NCBI GenBank assembly: GCA_947449895.1
Contig: CANFSO010000004.1
Coordinates: 1 to 47,405, forward strand
Reading direction: 5' to 3'
Source of the DNA: Comamonadaceae bacterium
GTDB lineage: Bacteria > Pseudomonadota > Gammaproteobacteria > Burkholderiales > Burkholderiaceae_C
Length of the DNA: 47,405 nt
Made by a program: the position numbers and the translations under genes
Shown here: one piece after another, positions 23,910-33,031 of the stretch
How the letters are laid out: every line of letters starts with the position of its first letter
Numbering within the stretch: the first letter of the stretch is position 1
The notes under the pieces: model-generated
Databases searched by the model: none
Told to the model about the DNA's origin: nothing
What the model saw: only the letters and a program-made list of their open reading frames with translations

Positions 23910-24374
23910 ATGATGTCGCCTAGCCTTGAACCCTCACTTGACCAAATTCCCCAGCCTTTAGCACCCAGCCTGCCTGCCGCCCGGCTGCGGCTGATCAGTC
24001 ACCGGCTGTCGGCCGGCTTTCCCTCACCCGCTGCCGACTACACCGAAGAGGCGCTCAACCTCAACGACTACTTGGTGCGCAACAAACCGGCCACTTTCAT
24101 GTTCACGGTCAAGGGCGACTCGATGACCAAAGCCGGCATCCACCACGAAGACAAGGTGGTGGTAGACCGCTCACTCACGCCGCAGTCGGGTGACATTGTG
24201 GTGGCCGTAGTGAACAGCGACTACACCATCAAGCGGCTGCGCTACCGCCAAGGCCAGCCCGAGCTCTGGCCAGAGAATCCAAGCTACGCGCCCATCACCT
24301 TTGCAGAAGGCGCTGAGCTTGAAATCTGGGGCGTCGTCGTGGGCGTGGTGCGTCGCCTCACGACCCGGGGCTGA
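23910..24374 (+). CDS. umuD: DNA polymerase V subunit UmuD (S24 peptidase)
   Basis: The 154-residue protein has the self-cleavage site in [23 protein letters not shown] (Ala-Gly bond near residue 40), the catalytic Ser in [13 protein letters not shown], and the catalytic Lys in [13 protein letters not shown]. After SOS induction RecA-stimulated cleavage gives UmuD', which joins UmuC to form the lesion-bypass polymerase. The start is ATG at 23910 or the next codon at 23913; no Shine-Dalgarno is visible and the predicted transcript has almost no leader. umuC follows after 2 nt. Compared with the E. coli protein it has a longer N-terminal arm. Confidence 0.92.
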   Translation: MMSPSLEPSLDQIPQPLAPSLPAARLRLISHRLSAGFPSPAADYTEEALNLNDYLVRNKPATFMFTVKGDSMTKAGIHHEDKVVVDRSLTPQSGDIVVAVVNSDYTIKRLRYRQGQPELWPENPSYAPITFAEGAELEIWGVVVGVVRRLTTRG

Positions 24375-24376
24375 GC

Positions 24377-25684
24377 GTGACCACCTCTGCCACAGCTCAG
24401 ATCGCGCCGCAGTTTGCGCTGGTCGACGTCAATAACTTCTACGTCTCTTGCGAGCGGGTTTTTCAGCCCAAGCTGGAGGGCGTGCCGATGGTGGTGCTGT
24501 CGAACAACGACGGTTGCGCCGTGGCGCGCAGCGGCGAGGTCAAGGCCTTGGGCGTGAAGATGGGCACGCCGTGGTTCAAGATGAAAGACTTGGCCGCCGA
24601 GCACGGCATTCAGGCGCTCTCGTCCAACTACACGCTGTACGGCGATATGAGCAACCGCGTCGTCAGCATCTTGCGTGACTTCGCCCCTGACATCGAGGTC
24701 TACAGCATCGACGAAAGCTTCTTGCGCGTGGAGTCTGTGCTGCGGCATCACGGCGGCGGCGTGGCCATGGGGCAGCTCATGCGGGAACGCATTCGGCAAT
24801 GGACCGGGCTGCCCGTTTGCGCCGGCTTGGGGCCGACCAAAACCTTGGCCAAGCTGGCGAACCATCTGGCCAAAAAGAACCCTGAGTTCAATGGCGTGTG
24901 CGACTTGCATGCGCTGAGCAAAGCAGAGCGTTTGCAGTGGATGGCGCAAACCGACGTCGGTGAGGTCTGGGGTGTTGGTCGGCGCATCGCCCAGCGGCTG
25001 CAAGCCGTGGGCGTGCACACCGTGCTGGACCTCCGGCGCCAGTCGCCCCAAAACATGCAGGCGCAGTTTGGCGTGGTGATGGAGCGCACCTGTAACGAGT
25101 TGCGCGGTGTGTCTTGCTTAGAGCTCGAAGACGTGGCGCCGCCGAAGCAGCAAATCATGACGTCGCGCAGCTTTGGCACGCCGGTGATCACCTTGCCAGA
25201 GTTACGTGAAGCGGTGGCCAGCTACGTCGCCAAGGCGGCTGAAAAACTTCGCCAGCAAGGCTCGGTGGCTGCGGCCGTGCAAGTCTTCGTGCAGACCAAT
25301 CGCTTCAAGCCCAACGATCCGCAATACAACGCCGGCTTGCTGGTGCCGCTGATGGACCCGAGCAGCGACACACTGGCGCTCACGCGTGCAGCCATCTTCG
25401 GTTTGGAGCTGATTTACAAGCCCGGCTACCAGTACAAAAAAGCCGGCGTCATGCTGACCATGCTCTCCAACCAAGCAGCCAGACAAGAAACACTGTTTGA
25501 CGAGCCGCTGGCCCGTGCCCGCTCAGCCAGATTGATGGCCGCGCTCGACACGCTGAACCGAACCTATGGCCACAACACCTTGCGCATGGGGGTTTGCGGC
25601 ACGGCATCGCGCTGGGGCATGAAATCTGAGAACCGGTCAGGCCGCTTCACCACGCGCTGGGATGAGTTGCCCATAGCGAATTGA
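24377..25684 (+). CDS. umuC: Y-family DNA polymerase V catalytic subunit UmuC
   Basis: The 435-residue protein opens [19 protein letters not shown] (first catalytic Asp), has [42 protein letters not shown] (SIDE motif with catalytic Asp-Glu near residue 115), [33 protein letters not shown], and a C-terminal UmuC tail with ETLFDEP and [21 protein letters not shown]. It inserts bases opposite lesions during SOS. It starts with GTG at 24377, two bases after the umuD stop. Length is normal for UmuC. It converges on the nuclease gene, 17 nt apart. Confidence 0.94.
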   Translation: MTTSATAQIAPQFALVDVNNFYVSCERVFQPKLEGVPMVVLSNNDGCAVARSGEVKALGVKMGTPWFKMKDLAAEHGIQALSSNYTLYGDMSNRVVSILRDFAPDIEVYSIDESFLRVESVLRHHGGGVAMGQLMRERIRQWTGLPVCAGLGPTKTLAKLANHLAKKNPEFNGVCDLHALSKAERLQWMAQTDVGEVWGVGRRIAQRLQAVGVHTVLDLRRQSPQNMQAQFGVVMERTCNELRGVSCLELEDVAPPKQQIMTSRSFGTPVITLPELREAVASYVAKAAEKLRQQGSVAAAVQVFVQTNRFKPNDPQYNAGLLVPLMDPSSDTLALTRAAIFGLELIYKPGYQYKKAGVMLTMLSNQAARQETLFDEPLARARSARLMAALDTLNRTYGHNTLRMGVCGTASRWGMKSENRSGRFTTRWDELPIAN

Positions 25685-25701
25685 TCAACAAGTCTTGCCC
25701 A

Positions 25702-26598
25702 TCAACTGACTTGGCAGGGTCGAGAGTGCAGCGCCGCCCCGTTGGGTTGGACATGCGCGTCAGTGATCTGGACTTGCCAAGCTCTGGTCGGTATGCCGCG
25801 CGCATGGCTCAAGGTTGATCGAAGGCAGGGCTGTTGAGTCTGCGCAAGACCGGCCACTTGGGTGTCTGGAAAGAAAGAAATCCCCGTTCTTTTAACCAGC
25901 TCTGCATAGCTGATGGGCACGGAGGCCAGGGTTGCATTGGCGTTTTCATGCCAGTAGGCCCATGCCCTGTGCTTCTGCTCGTCATAGACCAGCTTGAACA
26001 AGTACTTGGGAACGCGCACATGTCCAGGGCCAATGCCGGGACTCAAGACGATGCTGGGCACATACACCGGGCCCGTGATGACGTAAACGTCGCCCGAGGA
26101 GCGAGACGCATATTTGCGCGTCGAAGACTCCACCGATTTCGCCCAGACGCCGCGGTTGTGCTCGGGTGCTTGCGGCACCATGTTGGCGAGTGAAAAACTT
26201 TGCGCCATGGCCTGCGCTGTCGGCATGTCCCCAGCGGGGGCCATGTGACCCCGATCGAAGCCGCTGCCCTTGTAGTCCTCTAGCGTGGCGCGTTCGGAAG
26301 ACCGCAGTCTCGCGTCTGCATAAAACCGGTTGGTGCGCTTTTCACCCGTGTCGGCAATCGCCGCCCGGTTGAGCCGTTCAGCGACAAACACCGGCGTTTT
26401 GCTTTCGCCCGAGTGCAAGATCGCAAAGGCGTCGTAGCAAAGCGCACGTTGCAGGGGGCGGTCCTTCACCTCCGGCGCGACGCCATTGGCAAAGAACTGT
26501 GGGCAGCCAGTAAAGTCTTGCGCCGCATGGCTGTGGGTCATTGGTCCGAATGCCAGCAGGCAGGCGAGCAGCCACGATTTGACAGGTAACGGGGACAT
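25702..26598 (-). CDS. Secreted DNA/RNA non-specific endonuclease (NUC1 type)
   Basis: The 298-residue protein has a signal peptide (VKSWLLACLLAFGPMTHSHA) and the beta-beta-alpha-metal nuclease motif DRGHMAPAGDM, in which the His is the general base. SLANMVPQAPEHNRGVWAKSVE supplies the metal-binding Asn. Four cysteines are compatible with disulfides in the periplasm or outside the cell. The ATG at 26598 is preferred to a GTG at 26604. Such enzymes cut both strands of DNA and RNA for nutrient scavenging or as a barrier to foreign DNA. It is divergent from the MmgE/PrpD gene at 26652 with only 53 nt between. Confidence 0.9.
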   Translation of the reverse strand: MSPLPVKSWLLACLLAFGPMTHSHAAQDFTGCPQFFANGVAPEVKDRPLQRALCYDAFAILHSGESKTPVFVAERLNRAAIADTGEKRTNRFYADARLRSSERATLEDYKGSGFDRGHMAPAGDMPTAQAMAQSFSLANMVPQAPEHNRGVWAKSVESSTRKYASRSSGDVYVITGPVYVPSIVLSPGIGPGHVRVPKYLFKLVYDEQKHRAWAYWHENANATLASVPISYAELVKRTGISFFPDTQVAGLAQTQQPCLRSTLSHARGIPTRAWQVQITDAHVQPNGAALHSRPCQVS

Positions 26599-26651
26599 TC
26601 CCACGTGAGATCCCTTATTGACAGAATTTAACAGTTGCAGATACTGCGCGC

Positions 26652-28145
26652 ATGACTATAAAACAAGCCCGCCTCACCGCTCTAAATACCATCCACATTG
26701 ACCGTCGCTCGGTCCTCAAGTACGGCGCAGCAGCAAGCGCTTTACCACTTTTCAATGCGGTTGCGCAGTCGCCAGCAGGCACGCCGGGCTTGGGTGAGAC
26801 CATGCGCTTGCTGAGCGAACACATGGCGCAAGCGGCTGTCAGTCCCTTGCCGGCAGAGGTGGTCGAACATGCAAAGCAGCACATTTTGGACACTCTGGCG
26901 GCTATCGTCTCCGGCGGTAAATTGGAGCCTGGTAAGGCGGCGTATCGCTACCTACAGCAACACGTCGCAGCGGGCAAGTGCTCGGTGATTGGCAGCAAGC
27001 GCACGGCTGGCCCGATAGATGCCGCACTGGCACATGGCGTCATGGCGCACTCCGATGAAACTGATGACTCGCATGGGCGCTCGCGTTCGCACCCTGGCTG
27101 CTCCATCGTCCCTGCGGCTTGGGCTTGCGGCGAATATTTCAATGCCAGCGGCGCGCAGTTCATCCGGTCGGTGGTGTTGGGCTACGACGTTGGCACACGG
27201 GTGTTGATGGCCATGGGCGGGCCAGCCTTCAGCTACTCGAGCCACAAAAGCTCGCACAGCATTGCCGGTGTATTTGGCGCTGCCGCCACCGCCGGCAGTC
27301 TGGCGGGTTTACAGGCCGAGCAAATGCGCTGGATGCTGGACTACACGGCCCAGCAGTCGTCGGGCATTGCTTCATGGGGCCGGGATGTTGACCACATCGA
27401 AAAAGCCTTTGTGTTCGGCGGCATGCCTGCACGCAGTGGTGTGACGTCTGCGCTGCTGGTGCGGACGGGTTGGAACGGTATTCAAGATGTGTTTTCGGGG
27501 GCGGACAATTTTTTTGATGCCTATGCGCCCAACGCCAAAACCGAGATGTTGATCGACGGCTTAGGAAAACGTTACGAGGTGACGCTCACCGACATTAAGA
27601 AGTGGACGGTTGGTTCTCCGATTCAAGGTCCACTGGATGCGCTTGAGTTGATTCAGGGCAAGCAATCTTTCACCGCCGATGACGTGACAGAAGTCATTGT
27701 TCGGCTCGAGCCGTCCGTGGCCAAGGTAGTGGACAACCGCGACATGCCGGATATTTGCCTGCAGCACATGATGGCCGTGATGCTGATGGATCGCACCGCG
27801 TCCTTCAAAGCGGCGCATGACAAAGCTCGTATGCGTGAGCCTGCCACCTTGGCGCAACGCAGCAAGGTGGTTTTGGTGAAAGACGAGGCGCTGACCGCGC
27901 TACTGCCTGTGCGAGTTGCCATCGTCGAGGTGGTGCTCAAAGATGGCACGCGTTTGTCGCAAAAAGTAGAGGCGGTGCGCGGCACGCCCCGCAACCCGAT
28001 GACACGCCAAGAGGTGATCGACAAAGCCACCGACTTGATGAATCCGGTGCTGGGAAAAGTCAAAACCAAACAACTGATTCGCACTGTCTTTGAATTGGAA
28101 ATGCTGCCGCGTGTTCAGGCTTTAAGGTCACTCCTGCAAGCTTGA
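26652..28145 (+). CDS. MmgE/PrpD family protein with a twin-arginine signal
   Basis: The 497-residue protein has an N-terminal DRRSVLKYGAAASALPLF followed by NAVAQ (about residues 17-39), a good Tat signal with an A-x-A cleavage site. The MmgE/PrpD domain follows: VVEHAKQHILDTLAAIVSGGKLEPG, DAALAHGVMAHSDETDDSHGRSRSHPGCSIVPAAWA, SSHKSSHSIAGVFGAAATAG and KAFVFGGMPARSGVTSALLV. Known members (methylcitrate dehydratase, cis-aconitate decarboxylase) are cytoplasmic, so export would be unusual. The gene lies 12 nt before an intradiol dioxygenase. Reaction unknown; possibly isomerisation or decarboxylation of a ring-cleavage or tricarboxylic acid. Confidence 0.88.
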   Translation: MTIKQARLTALNTIHIDRRSVLKYGAAASALPLFNAVAQSPAGTPGLGETMRLLSEHMAQAAVSPLPAEVVEHAKQHILDTLAAIVSGGKLEPGKAAYRYLQQHVAAGKCSVIGSKRTAGPIDAALAHGVMAHSDETDDSHGRSRSHPGCSIVPAAWACGEYFNASGAQFIRSVVLGYDVGTRVLMAMGGPAFSYSSHKSSHSIAGVFGAAATAGSLAGLQAEQMRWMLDYTAQQSSGIASWGRDVDHIEKAFVFGGMPARSGVTSALLVRTGWNGIQDVFSGADNFFDAYAPNAKTEMLIDGLGKRYEVTLTDIKKWTVGSPIQGPLDALELIQGKQSFTADDVTEVIVRLEPSVAKVVDNRDMPDICLQHMMAVMLMDRTASFKAAHDKARMREPATLAQRSKVVLVKDEALTALLPVRVAIVEVVLKDGTRLSQKVEAVRGTPRNPMTRQEVIDKATDLMNPVLGKVKTKQLIRTVFELEMLPRVQALRSLLQA

Positions 28146-28157
28146 TCAAGGACAGAG

Positions 28158-29102
28158 ATGATCATCAGCAAACAACAAGATGTCACGGAGGCCGTCTTGG
28201 CGGAACTCCAGCATGCGACGGATCCCCGCTTCAAAGAGATCATGACGGCAGCGGTCACGCATCTGCATGGTTTTATTCGTGACGCACGACTCAGCGAGGC
28301 AGAGTTTCACCAAGCGTGCGGCATGATTGCAAAGCTTGGCCAGCTGACGACAGCGTCGCACAACGAGGTCGTCTTGATCGCCGGTTCATTGGGTCTTTCG
28401 GCCTTGGTTTGCTTGCTGAACAACGGGGATCATGGGCAAACTGAAACGACGGCTAATTTGATGGGGCCCTTTTGGCGGATGGATTCACCCCGCACCGAAA
28501 AGGGGGGGTCAATCGTGCGGTCTCCGACACTGGGAGCCGCTGTTTTTGTCAATGCCTGGGTGCGGGATACGCAAGGCCGTCCCGTGGAAGGGGCTGAAGT
28601 TGACGTCTGGCAAGCTTCTTCGGAAGGGTTCTACGAAAATCAGGACCCCGGCCAAGGCGACATGAACCTTCGAGGCAAACTGACCACTGACGCCAGTGGT
28701 CACATAGCCTTTCGCAGCATCAAACCGGTCGGCTACCCGATACCGCTGACGGGCCCGGTAGGCGCTTTGCTCCGCGCGCAAGGGCGACACAACATGCGAC
28801 CGGCCCATATTCATTTCATGATCTTCAAGCAGGGGTACAAGACCCAGTTTGCTCAGGTCTACTCGAGTGACGATCCGAACCTTGAGACGGATGTGCAATT
28901 TGGCGTGACCCAAGCACTCGTCGGCCAGTATGTGCTGCACAGCGGTGAAACTGCGCCGGTGCAAGACGTGACGGGCGCATGGTATTCGCTTGACCATCAT
29001 TTCGTTATTGAGCGTGGCGAAGCGAGTTTGCCCAAGCCGCCAATCACAGGCAAGGCTAGCGGTGAGCGTCCAACGCCGGCAATCCTTGAAAGAAACCGTT
29101 AG
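28158..29102 (+). CDS. Intradiol ring-cleavage dioxygenase (hydroxyquinol/catechol 1,2-dioxygenase type)
   Basis: The 314-residue protein has the N-terminal helical dioxygenase domain (residues about 1-95) and a beta-sandwich catalytic domain. The non-heme Fe(III) ligands can be seen: Tyr in SSEGFYENQD, Tyr in PVGYPIPLTG, and two His in RPAHIHFMIF. GPFWRMDSPR matches the interdomain link. Such enzymes cleave catechol or hydroxyquinol between the hydroxyls to muconate-type acids. It has no signal peptide, unlike the preceding gene. The C-terminus carries an extra 25 residues rich in Pro and Lys. Substrate is open; hydroxyquinol type seems the closest by eye. Confidence 0.9.
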   Translation: MIISKQQDVTEAVLAELQHATDPRFKEIMTAAVTHLHGFIRDARLSEAEFHQACGMIAKLGQLTTASHNEVVLIAGSLGLSALVCLLNNGDHGQTETTANLMGPFWRMDSPRTEKGGSIVRSPTLGAAVFVNAWVRDTQGRPVEGAEVDVWQASSEGFYENQDPGQGDMNLRGKLTTDASGHIAFRSIKPVGYPIPLTGPVGALLRAQGRHNMRPAHIHFMIFKQGYKTQFAQVYSSDDPNLETDVQFGVTQALVGQYVLHSGETAPVQDVTGAWYSLDHHFVIERGEASLPKPPITGKASGERPTPAILERNR

Positions 29103-29119
29103 TCGTTGTTTCAACAGGC

Positions 29120-30049
29120 TTAAAGTTCTTTCGCGAGATCCGAGATCAACAGGCGGAACCACTGATGGCTGGGCTCGTTGTGGGTTCGTTCGTGCCAATA
29201 CATCGCTTGTCGAATCTCAGCGATCGCCATCGGAATCGGCATCACCTGCAGTGGAAACTTGGTCGCTAACGCGCGCGCGAAGCGCTCCGGCAGTGTGCCG
29301 ATCAGGTCAGAATGCGCAACGACGTTACACAACGCTAAGGCGTCCTGCACCTTGAATTGAACCTGCAGATGGCGGTGTCTCAACAGCACGGCTTGCTCAA
29401 TCGCCCGCCGAGCACTCTTCATTCTTTCGCTCTGAATCACATGGGGGATGCCGATGAACTGCTCTTCAGTGATCGTGCCCGAGATCAACGGGTGGTCTTG
29501 GCGGGCGACACAGACGAGGGGGTCACGCAAGAGCCGTTTCGCACGCAGCGCCGGAGCCGACTCTGGCCACCAGCCGAGGCGGAAATCCAGTTCGCCCCGT
29601 TCCAGCCACTCCAGCGCCCTGTCGGGTTGCGCACTGCGGAATGACACCCGCACAGACGGCGCCTCATCTTTCAACCTAGCGATGAGGCGCGGCAGCAAAA
29701 GATATTCAATGTACTCGGCTGTCATGACGGTGAACTCCTGGCGCGATTCGCTTGGACTGAACAGCGTGCGCTTTTCCACCAGTCGGTAGGCCGCCGACAA
29801 AGCCTCGCGCACTTGCGGTTCCAAACCCAGTGCTCGGCCGGTTGGCGTCATTCCTCCGCGCCCCCTCGCCAGCAGCGGGTCATCGAACAGCGTGCGTAGC
29901 CGTCCAAGTGCATGACTCATGGCCGGCTGACTCAGGTCCAGTTTCACGGCTGCGCGTGACACGCTGCGCTCTGTCATCAAGGCCTCAAAACATCGGAGAA
30001 GTTGAAGGTCGAAGTTCAGGTTGATATTCATCTCATCGATTTTTGACAT
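29120..30049 (-). CDS. LysR family transcriptional regulator
   Basis: The 309-residue regulator has the N-terminal helix-turn-helix (FDLQLLRCFEALMTERSVSRAAVKLDLSQPAMSHALGRLRTLFDDPLLARG) and a periplasmic-binding-like effector domain. The FDDPLLARGRGGMTPTGRA pattern is seen in the NahR/NodD-type subgroup, which responds to aromatic compounds. ATG at 30049 or 30031 may start it. It converges on the dioxygenase gene (17 nt apart) and is divergent from the metallo-beta-lactamase pair, which it probably controls, possibly together with the dioxygenase unit. Confidence 0.92.
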   Translation of the reverse strand: MSKIDEMNINLNFDLQLLRCFEALMTERSVSRAAVKLDLSQPAMSHALGRLRTLFDDPLLARGRGGMTPTGRALGLEPQVREALSAAYRLVEKRTLFSPSESRQEFTVMTAEYIEYLLLPRLIARLKDEAPSVRVSFRSAQPDRALEWLERGELDFRLGWWPESAPALRAKRLLRDPLVCVARQDHPLISGTITEEQFIGIPHVIQSERMKSARRAIEQAVLLRHRHLQVQFKVQDALALCNVVAHSDLIGTLPERFARALATKFPLQVMPIPMAIAEIRQAMYWHERTHNEPSHQWFRLLISDLAKEL

Positions 30050-30131
30050 TCATCAAATCCCATTTCATAAAACCATGCTAGTCAATAAGATAGCTTACAT
30101 CTGAACAGCATGCTGCCTGGAAAGGGACAAG
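30050..30131. promoter_or_regulatory. Divergent regulatory region between lysR and the MBL-fold operon
   Basis: These 82 bases contain the promoters of both units. A short inverted repeat TAAG-ATAG-CTTA at 30086-30097 and AT-rich surroundings are compatible with a LysR-type binding site, but the T-N11-A spacing is not exact. AAGGGACAAG before the ATG at 30132 acts as ribosome binding site. Confidence 0.35.
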
Positions 30132-31058
30132 ATGAAAGCAAGATCGGGAGAGGACAAGGTGGGCATTCCTATGCCCTGTATTACGCTTGGTAGCGCAGTG
30201 CACACGCTTGTTGAAGGGCGGCTGTACGCGCTACAGAATGTGTTCCAGCTTGGGGGCAGGGCCAGTGCCTATCCGTCTGATGCGGATGGTTATTCGGTCT
30301 GCAATTGTTATTTGCTGAAGGAAGGGAACCGTGCGCTCCTTCTTGATTCTGGACTCACGGCGCATGCGGGCTCACTTATCTCCCAGATCACCAGCCTGAT
30401 CGACCCCGGGACCCGGCTGTCTGTTTATCCGTTGCGCATCAACGAGTTCATGTCGGTTGCCAATGTCGAGGCGCTCGCTGATGCGTTCGACGTGGAGCAG
30501 TGCTATTCGAGTAATGCGGACGCCGCGGTGTGGGTGGACTTCGGTGGCCGCTCCGACAAGCCGGGCGCTCAAGCCACCGCGCTCAAGACCACGATGGTCA
30601 AGCGCAGCCAGCGTCTGCATGTGGGCGATGAAGGACTTGGTCGCGCTTTGGAGGCCTTTCAGGCGCCGATTCGCCTCATTGGCACCCGTTGGATCTACGA
30701 TGAAAAGACTCGGACTCTTTTCACCTCCGACAGCTTCTCATGGGAGTGGAGTGAGCATGCGGAGGGCCCCTGGTTCTTGGATGACTCCAGTTGCTCGACG
30801 ACCTCGGCCCATGTGCGCAGCTTTCTGCTCAACACCCGGTACTGGTGGCTTGAAGGGGGCGACACCGAGACGCTGCGTCGCAAGCTCGCGCTGGTTTTCG
30901 ATCAATACGACATCGAAAACCTAGCCCCGGGCTACGGGCGAGTTTTGCGTGGCCGCGAATTGGTGAAACGCCAGTACCAGTTACTGGACGGGGTGCTGGC
31001 CGGCTTGGACAAAAGCGTCGTGCAGGCGCGCTACGTCGACCGCGACGAACTTAGATAG
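30132..31058 (+). CDS. Metallo-beta-lactamase-fold protein with degenerate metal site
   Basis: The 308-residue protein resembles the FprA/ODP branch of the MBL fold: YSVCNCYLLKEGNRALLLDSGL, YPLRINEFMSVANVEALADAF, RWIYDEKTRTLFTSDSFSWEW and LAPGYGRVLRGRELV. Where the active family has HxExDH, here the residues are RINEFMS, and the last His of a THG-type motif is Tyr (PGYGR). Only the Asp of FTSDSF remains. It is therefore likely catalytically inactive, a regulatory or binding subunit. The neighbouring gene, 9 nt downstream, encodes a related protein with more ligands, so a hetero-oligomer is plausible. Confidence 0.75.
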   Translation: MKARSGEDKVGIPMPCITLGSAVHTLVEGRLYALQNVFQLGGRASAYPSDADGYSVCNCYLLKEGNRALLLDSGLTAHAGSLISQITSLIDPGTRLSVYPLRINEFMSVANVEALADAFDVEQCYSSNADAAVWVDFGGRSDKPGAQATALKTTMVKRSQRLHVGDEGLGRALEAFQAPIRLIGTRWIYDEKTRTLFTSDSFSWEWSEHAEGPWFLDDSSCSTTSAHVRSFLLNTRYWWLEGGDTETLRRKLALVFDQYDIENLAPGYGRVLRGRELVKRQYQLLDGVLAGLDKSVVQARYVDRDELR

Positions 31059-31067
31059 GAATCAAAC

Positions 31068-31916
31068 ATGGACGACGTGAAAGTTCAAAGAAAAACACTG
31101 CCGCGGGAATTGGTGCCCGGTCTGTTCTGGCTCGGTGACTGTCTAGAACAAAAGACTGCAGGGAAGATGTACCACACCTATAACGCGGCTTACCTCTTGG
31201 TTGGCCAAGATGCCTGCGCCATCGTGGAGACCGGTCACCCTAAAGACTTTCCATTGATCAGCAAGCAGTTGGATGGCTTGCTGCCTGGTTTGCCTCCCGT
31301 CAAATATCTTTTTGTGACGCACCAAGAAACACCGCATTCGGGTGGCCTCGGCCGCATCATGCACAAATACCCGGAGGTACTGCTTTGTGGCGACATGTGT
31401 GATTACGCTCTGGCTTTTCCACAATTCGCACACCGAATGGTGGCGATGAAAGGCGGTGATGAAATTGATCTTGGCGGACGCGCGCTTAGGCTGGTCGAAC
31501 CGGTGATTCGTGATTTGCGGACAACCTGGTGGGGATTCGACACGCAAGAGAAGGTGCTGTTTCCAGCTGACGGGTTTGCTTACAGTCATTACCATGAAGA
31601 TGGTCATTGCGGCATGTGCGCGGAGGAGGCTATCTCACTCAACATACCTGAAGTGTCTGCGGTTTTTGCAGACCGTGCATTGTTCTGGACGAAGTTCACG
31701 GACATGAATCTCTACATCGACCGGCTGCAATGGCTTTTGGACACGCTAGAGGTCAAGGCTATCGCACCTACGCATGGACTTCCCATCATGAACCCGGCCA
31801 TCACGGTACCGCGTATCAAAGAGGGCCTGCTTTACGGTAGCGCGGTGGCGGAGATGGGACCGGATGCGGGTGGTCTTGCTGCGGACCCCATGGAAAGGGC
31901 TGCAACCAGCCCCTGA
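31068..31916 (+). CDS. Metallo-beta-lactamase-fold hydrolase/oxidoreductase-like protein
   Basis: The 282-residue protein shows HTYNAAYLLVGQDACAIVETGHPKD, KYLFVTHQETPHSGGLGRIMHKYPEV (metal motif HxExxH, with Pro where Asp is usual), a second strand LFPADGFAYSHYHEDGHCGMC and IAPTHGLPIMNPAITV with the last His. The pattern is closest to the flavodiiron/ODP type of MBL proteins. An extra His/Cys-rich patch (YSHYHEDGHCGMC) could give additional ligands. It is coupled to the preceding degenerate paralogue and followed by a Bug protein. Reaction unknown; a dioxygen- or ester-related role cannot be chosen from sequence. Confidence 0.78.
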   Translation: MDDVKVQRKTLPRELVPGLFWLGDCLEQKTAGKMYHTYNAAYLLVGQDACAIVETGHPKDFPLISKQLDGLLPGLPPVKYLFVTHQETPHSGGLGRIMHKYPEVLLCGDMCDYALAFPQFAHRMVAMKGGDEIDLGGRALRLVEPVIRDLRTTWWGFDTQEKVLFPADGFAYSHYHEDGHCGMCAEEAISLNIPEVSAVFADRALFWTKFTDMNLYIDRLQWLLDTLEVKAIAPTHGLPIMNPAITVPRIKEGLLYGSAVAEMGPDAGGLAADPMERAATSP

Positions 31917-31975
31917 TCTTGAGCGCGGACAACGTATTCGCCGGACTTTACAACGTCATCAATATGAGAGAGACA

Positions 31976-33031
31976 ATGAAAATCACAATGCATTCGTGCC
32001 TAAGACGCAGTACCTTCAGTGCGCCATCCCTAGCCCGTCAGGTTAGTTTTCGACGCAGGATCTCCATCGCTTTGGTACTGGCGTCCAGTGCAGTGAGCGT
32101 CCTTAGCGCCAGCGATGTATTGGCCCAGGGAGTCTATCCAAACCGAACTATCACGGTCGTTGTGCCCCAGGCGGCGGGCGGTGGAATGGACGCCATCGGG
32201 CGCGCCGTCACGATGAAGATGGGTACCTTGCTGAAAACCTCGTTCATCGTCGACAACAAACCCGGAGCCGGCGGAAACATTGGTGCCTTGCAGGTGGTCA
32301 ATGCACCTCCGGATGGCTACACCGTCCTGTTGGGACAGACCTCGCAGTTTGCGATCAATCCACACTTGTATTCCAGCATGGCGTTTGACCCTTTGAAGGA
32401 TCTGGTGCCCGTGGTCATGCTGGCGGATGCCCCTAACGTGATTGTTGTAGGCGCGGACTCACCATTTCGCTCGCTCTCGGATATCGTGGCTGCCGCTAAA
32501 GCCAGCAAAAAGCTGCTCGATTTCGCTACACCTGGTGCCGGGACGCCATCGCATCTCATCGGCGAAATGTTCCAAAAAGTCGCTGCCATCAAACTGGTTC
32601 ACATACCCTACAAAGGGGCGCCTAACGCTATAACCGACACGATTGCAGGCCGCACAGCCTTCATGATGTCTTCGATACCGTCTGCCTTGTCTCAGATCCG
32701 CTCCGGAAAGCTGCGCGCCATTGCCGTGTCAGCCGATAAGAGAAGTCCAACATTACCTGATGTGCCCACGATTGCCGAGGCAGGCTATCCTGGCTTCAAT
32801 GCAGGCACTTGGTATGGCTTGTTTGTTCCCGCGAACACGCCTGCAGCGGTGATCCAGAGAATTAACCTTGCAGCCAATGAGTCTCTGGCATCTGAGGACG
32901 TCATTGCCCGGGTGACAAAGGAGGGCGGTATCACTCTGGGGGGTACCAAGGAGATCTTTGCTGAAAAAATTCGTTTGGATTACGAAAAACTTGGCAAGGC
33001 GGTGCGAGATTCTGGCGCCAAGGTTGATTAG
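31976..33031 (+). CDS. Tripartite tricarboxylate transporter substrate-binding protein (Bug family)
   Basis: The product has a long N-terminal region before its signal core (RRRISIALVLASSAVSVLSA, cleavage near VLAQG). Then VYPNRTITVVVPQAAGGGMDAIGRAV, VDNKPGAGGNIGALQVVNAPPDGYTVLLG, IPYKGAPNAITDTIAGRTAFM, LPDVPTIAEAGYPGF and FVPANTPAAVIQRIN define the family. ATG at 31976, after GAGAGAGA, is the most likely start; 31964 is an alternative. It is 59 nt after the MBL gene in the LysR-controlled unit. It is slightly longer than its paralogues in the window because of the N-terminal extension. Confidence 0.9.
   Translation: MKITMHSCLRRSTFSAPSLARQVSFRRRISIALVLASSAVSVLSASDVLAQGVYPNRTITVVVPQAAGGGMDAIGRAVTMKMGTLLKTSFIVDNKPGAGGNIGALQVVNAPPDGYTVLLGQTSQFAINPHLYSSMAFDPLKDLVPVVMLADAPNVIVVGADSPFRSLSDIVAAAKASKKLLDFATPGAGTPSHLIGEMFQKVAAIKLVHIPYKGAPNAITDTIAGRTAFMMSSIPSALSQIRSGKLRAIAVSADKRSPTLPDVPTIAEAGYPGFNAGTWYGLFVPANTPAAVIQRINLAANESLASEDVIARVTKEGGITLGGTKEIFAEKIRLDYEKLGKAVRDSGAKVD

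Noticed and set aside
24284-25051. Minus-strand open frame of 255 codons opposite umuD/umuC
   Set aside because: umuDC are unmistakable on the plus strand; the antisense translation has low-complexity character.
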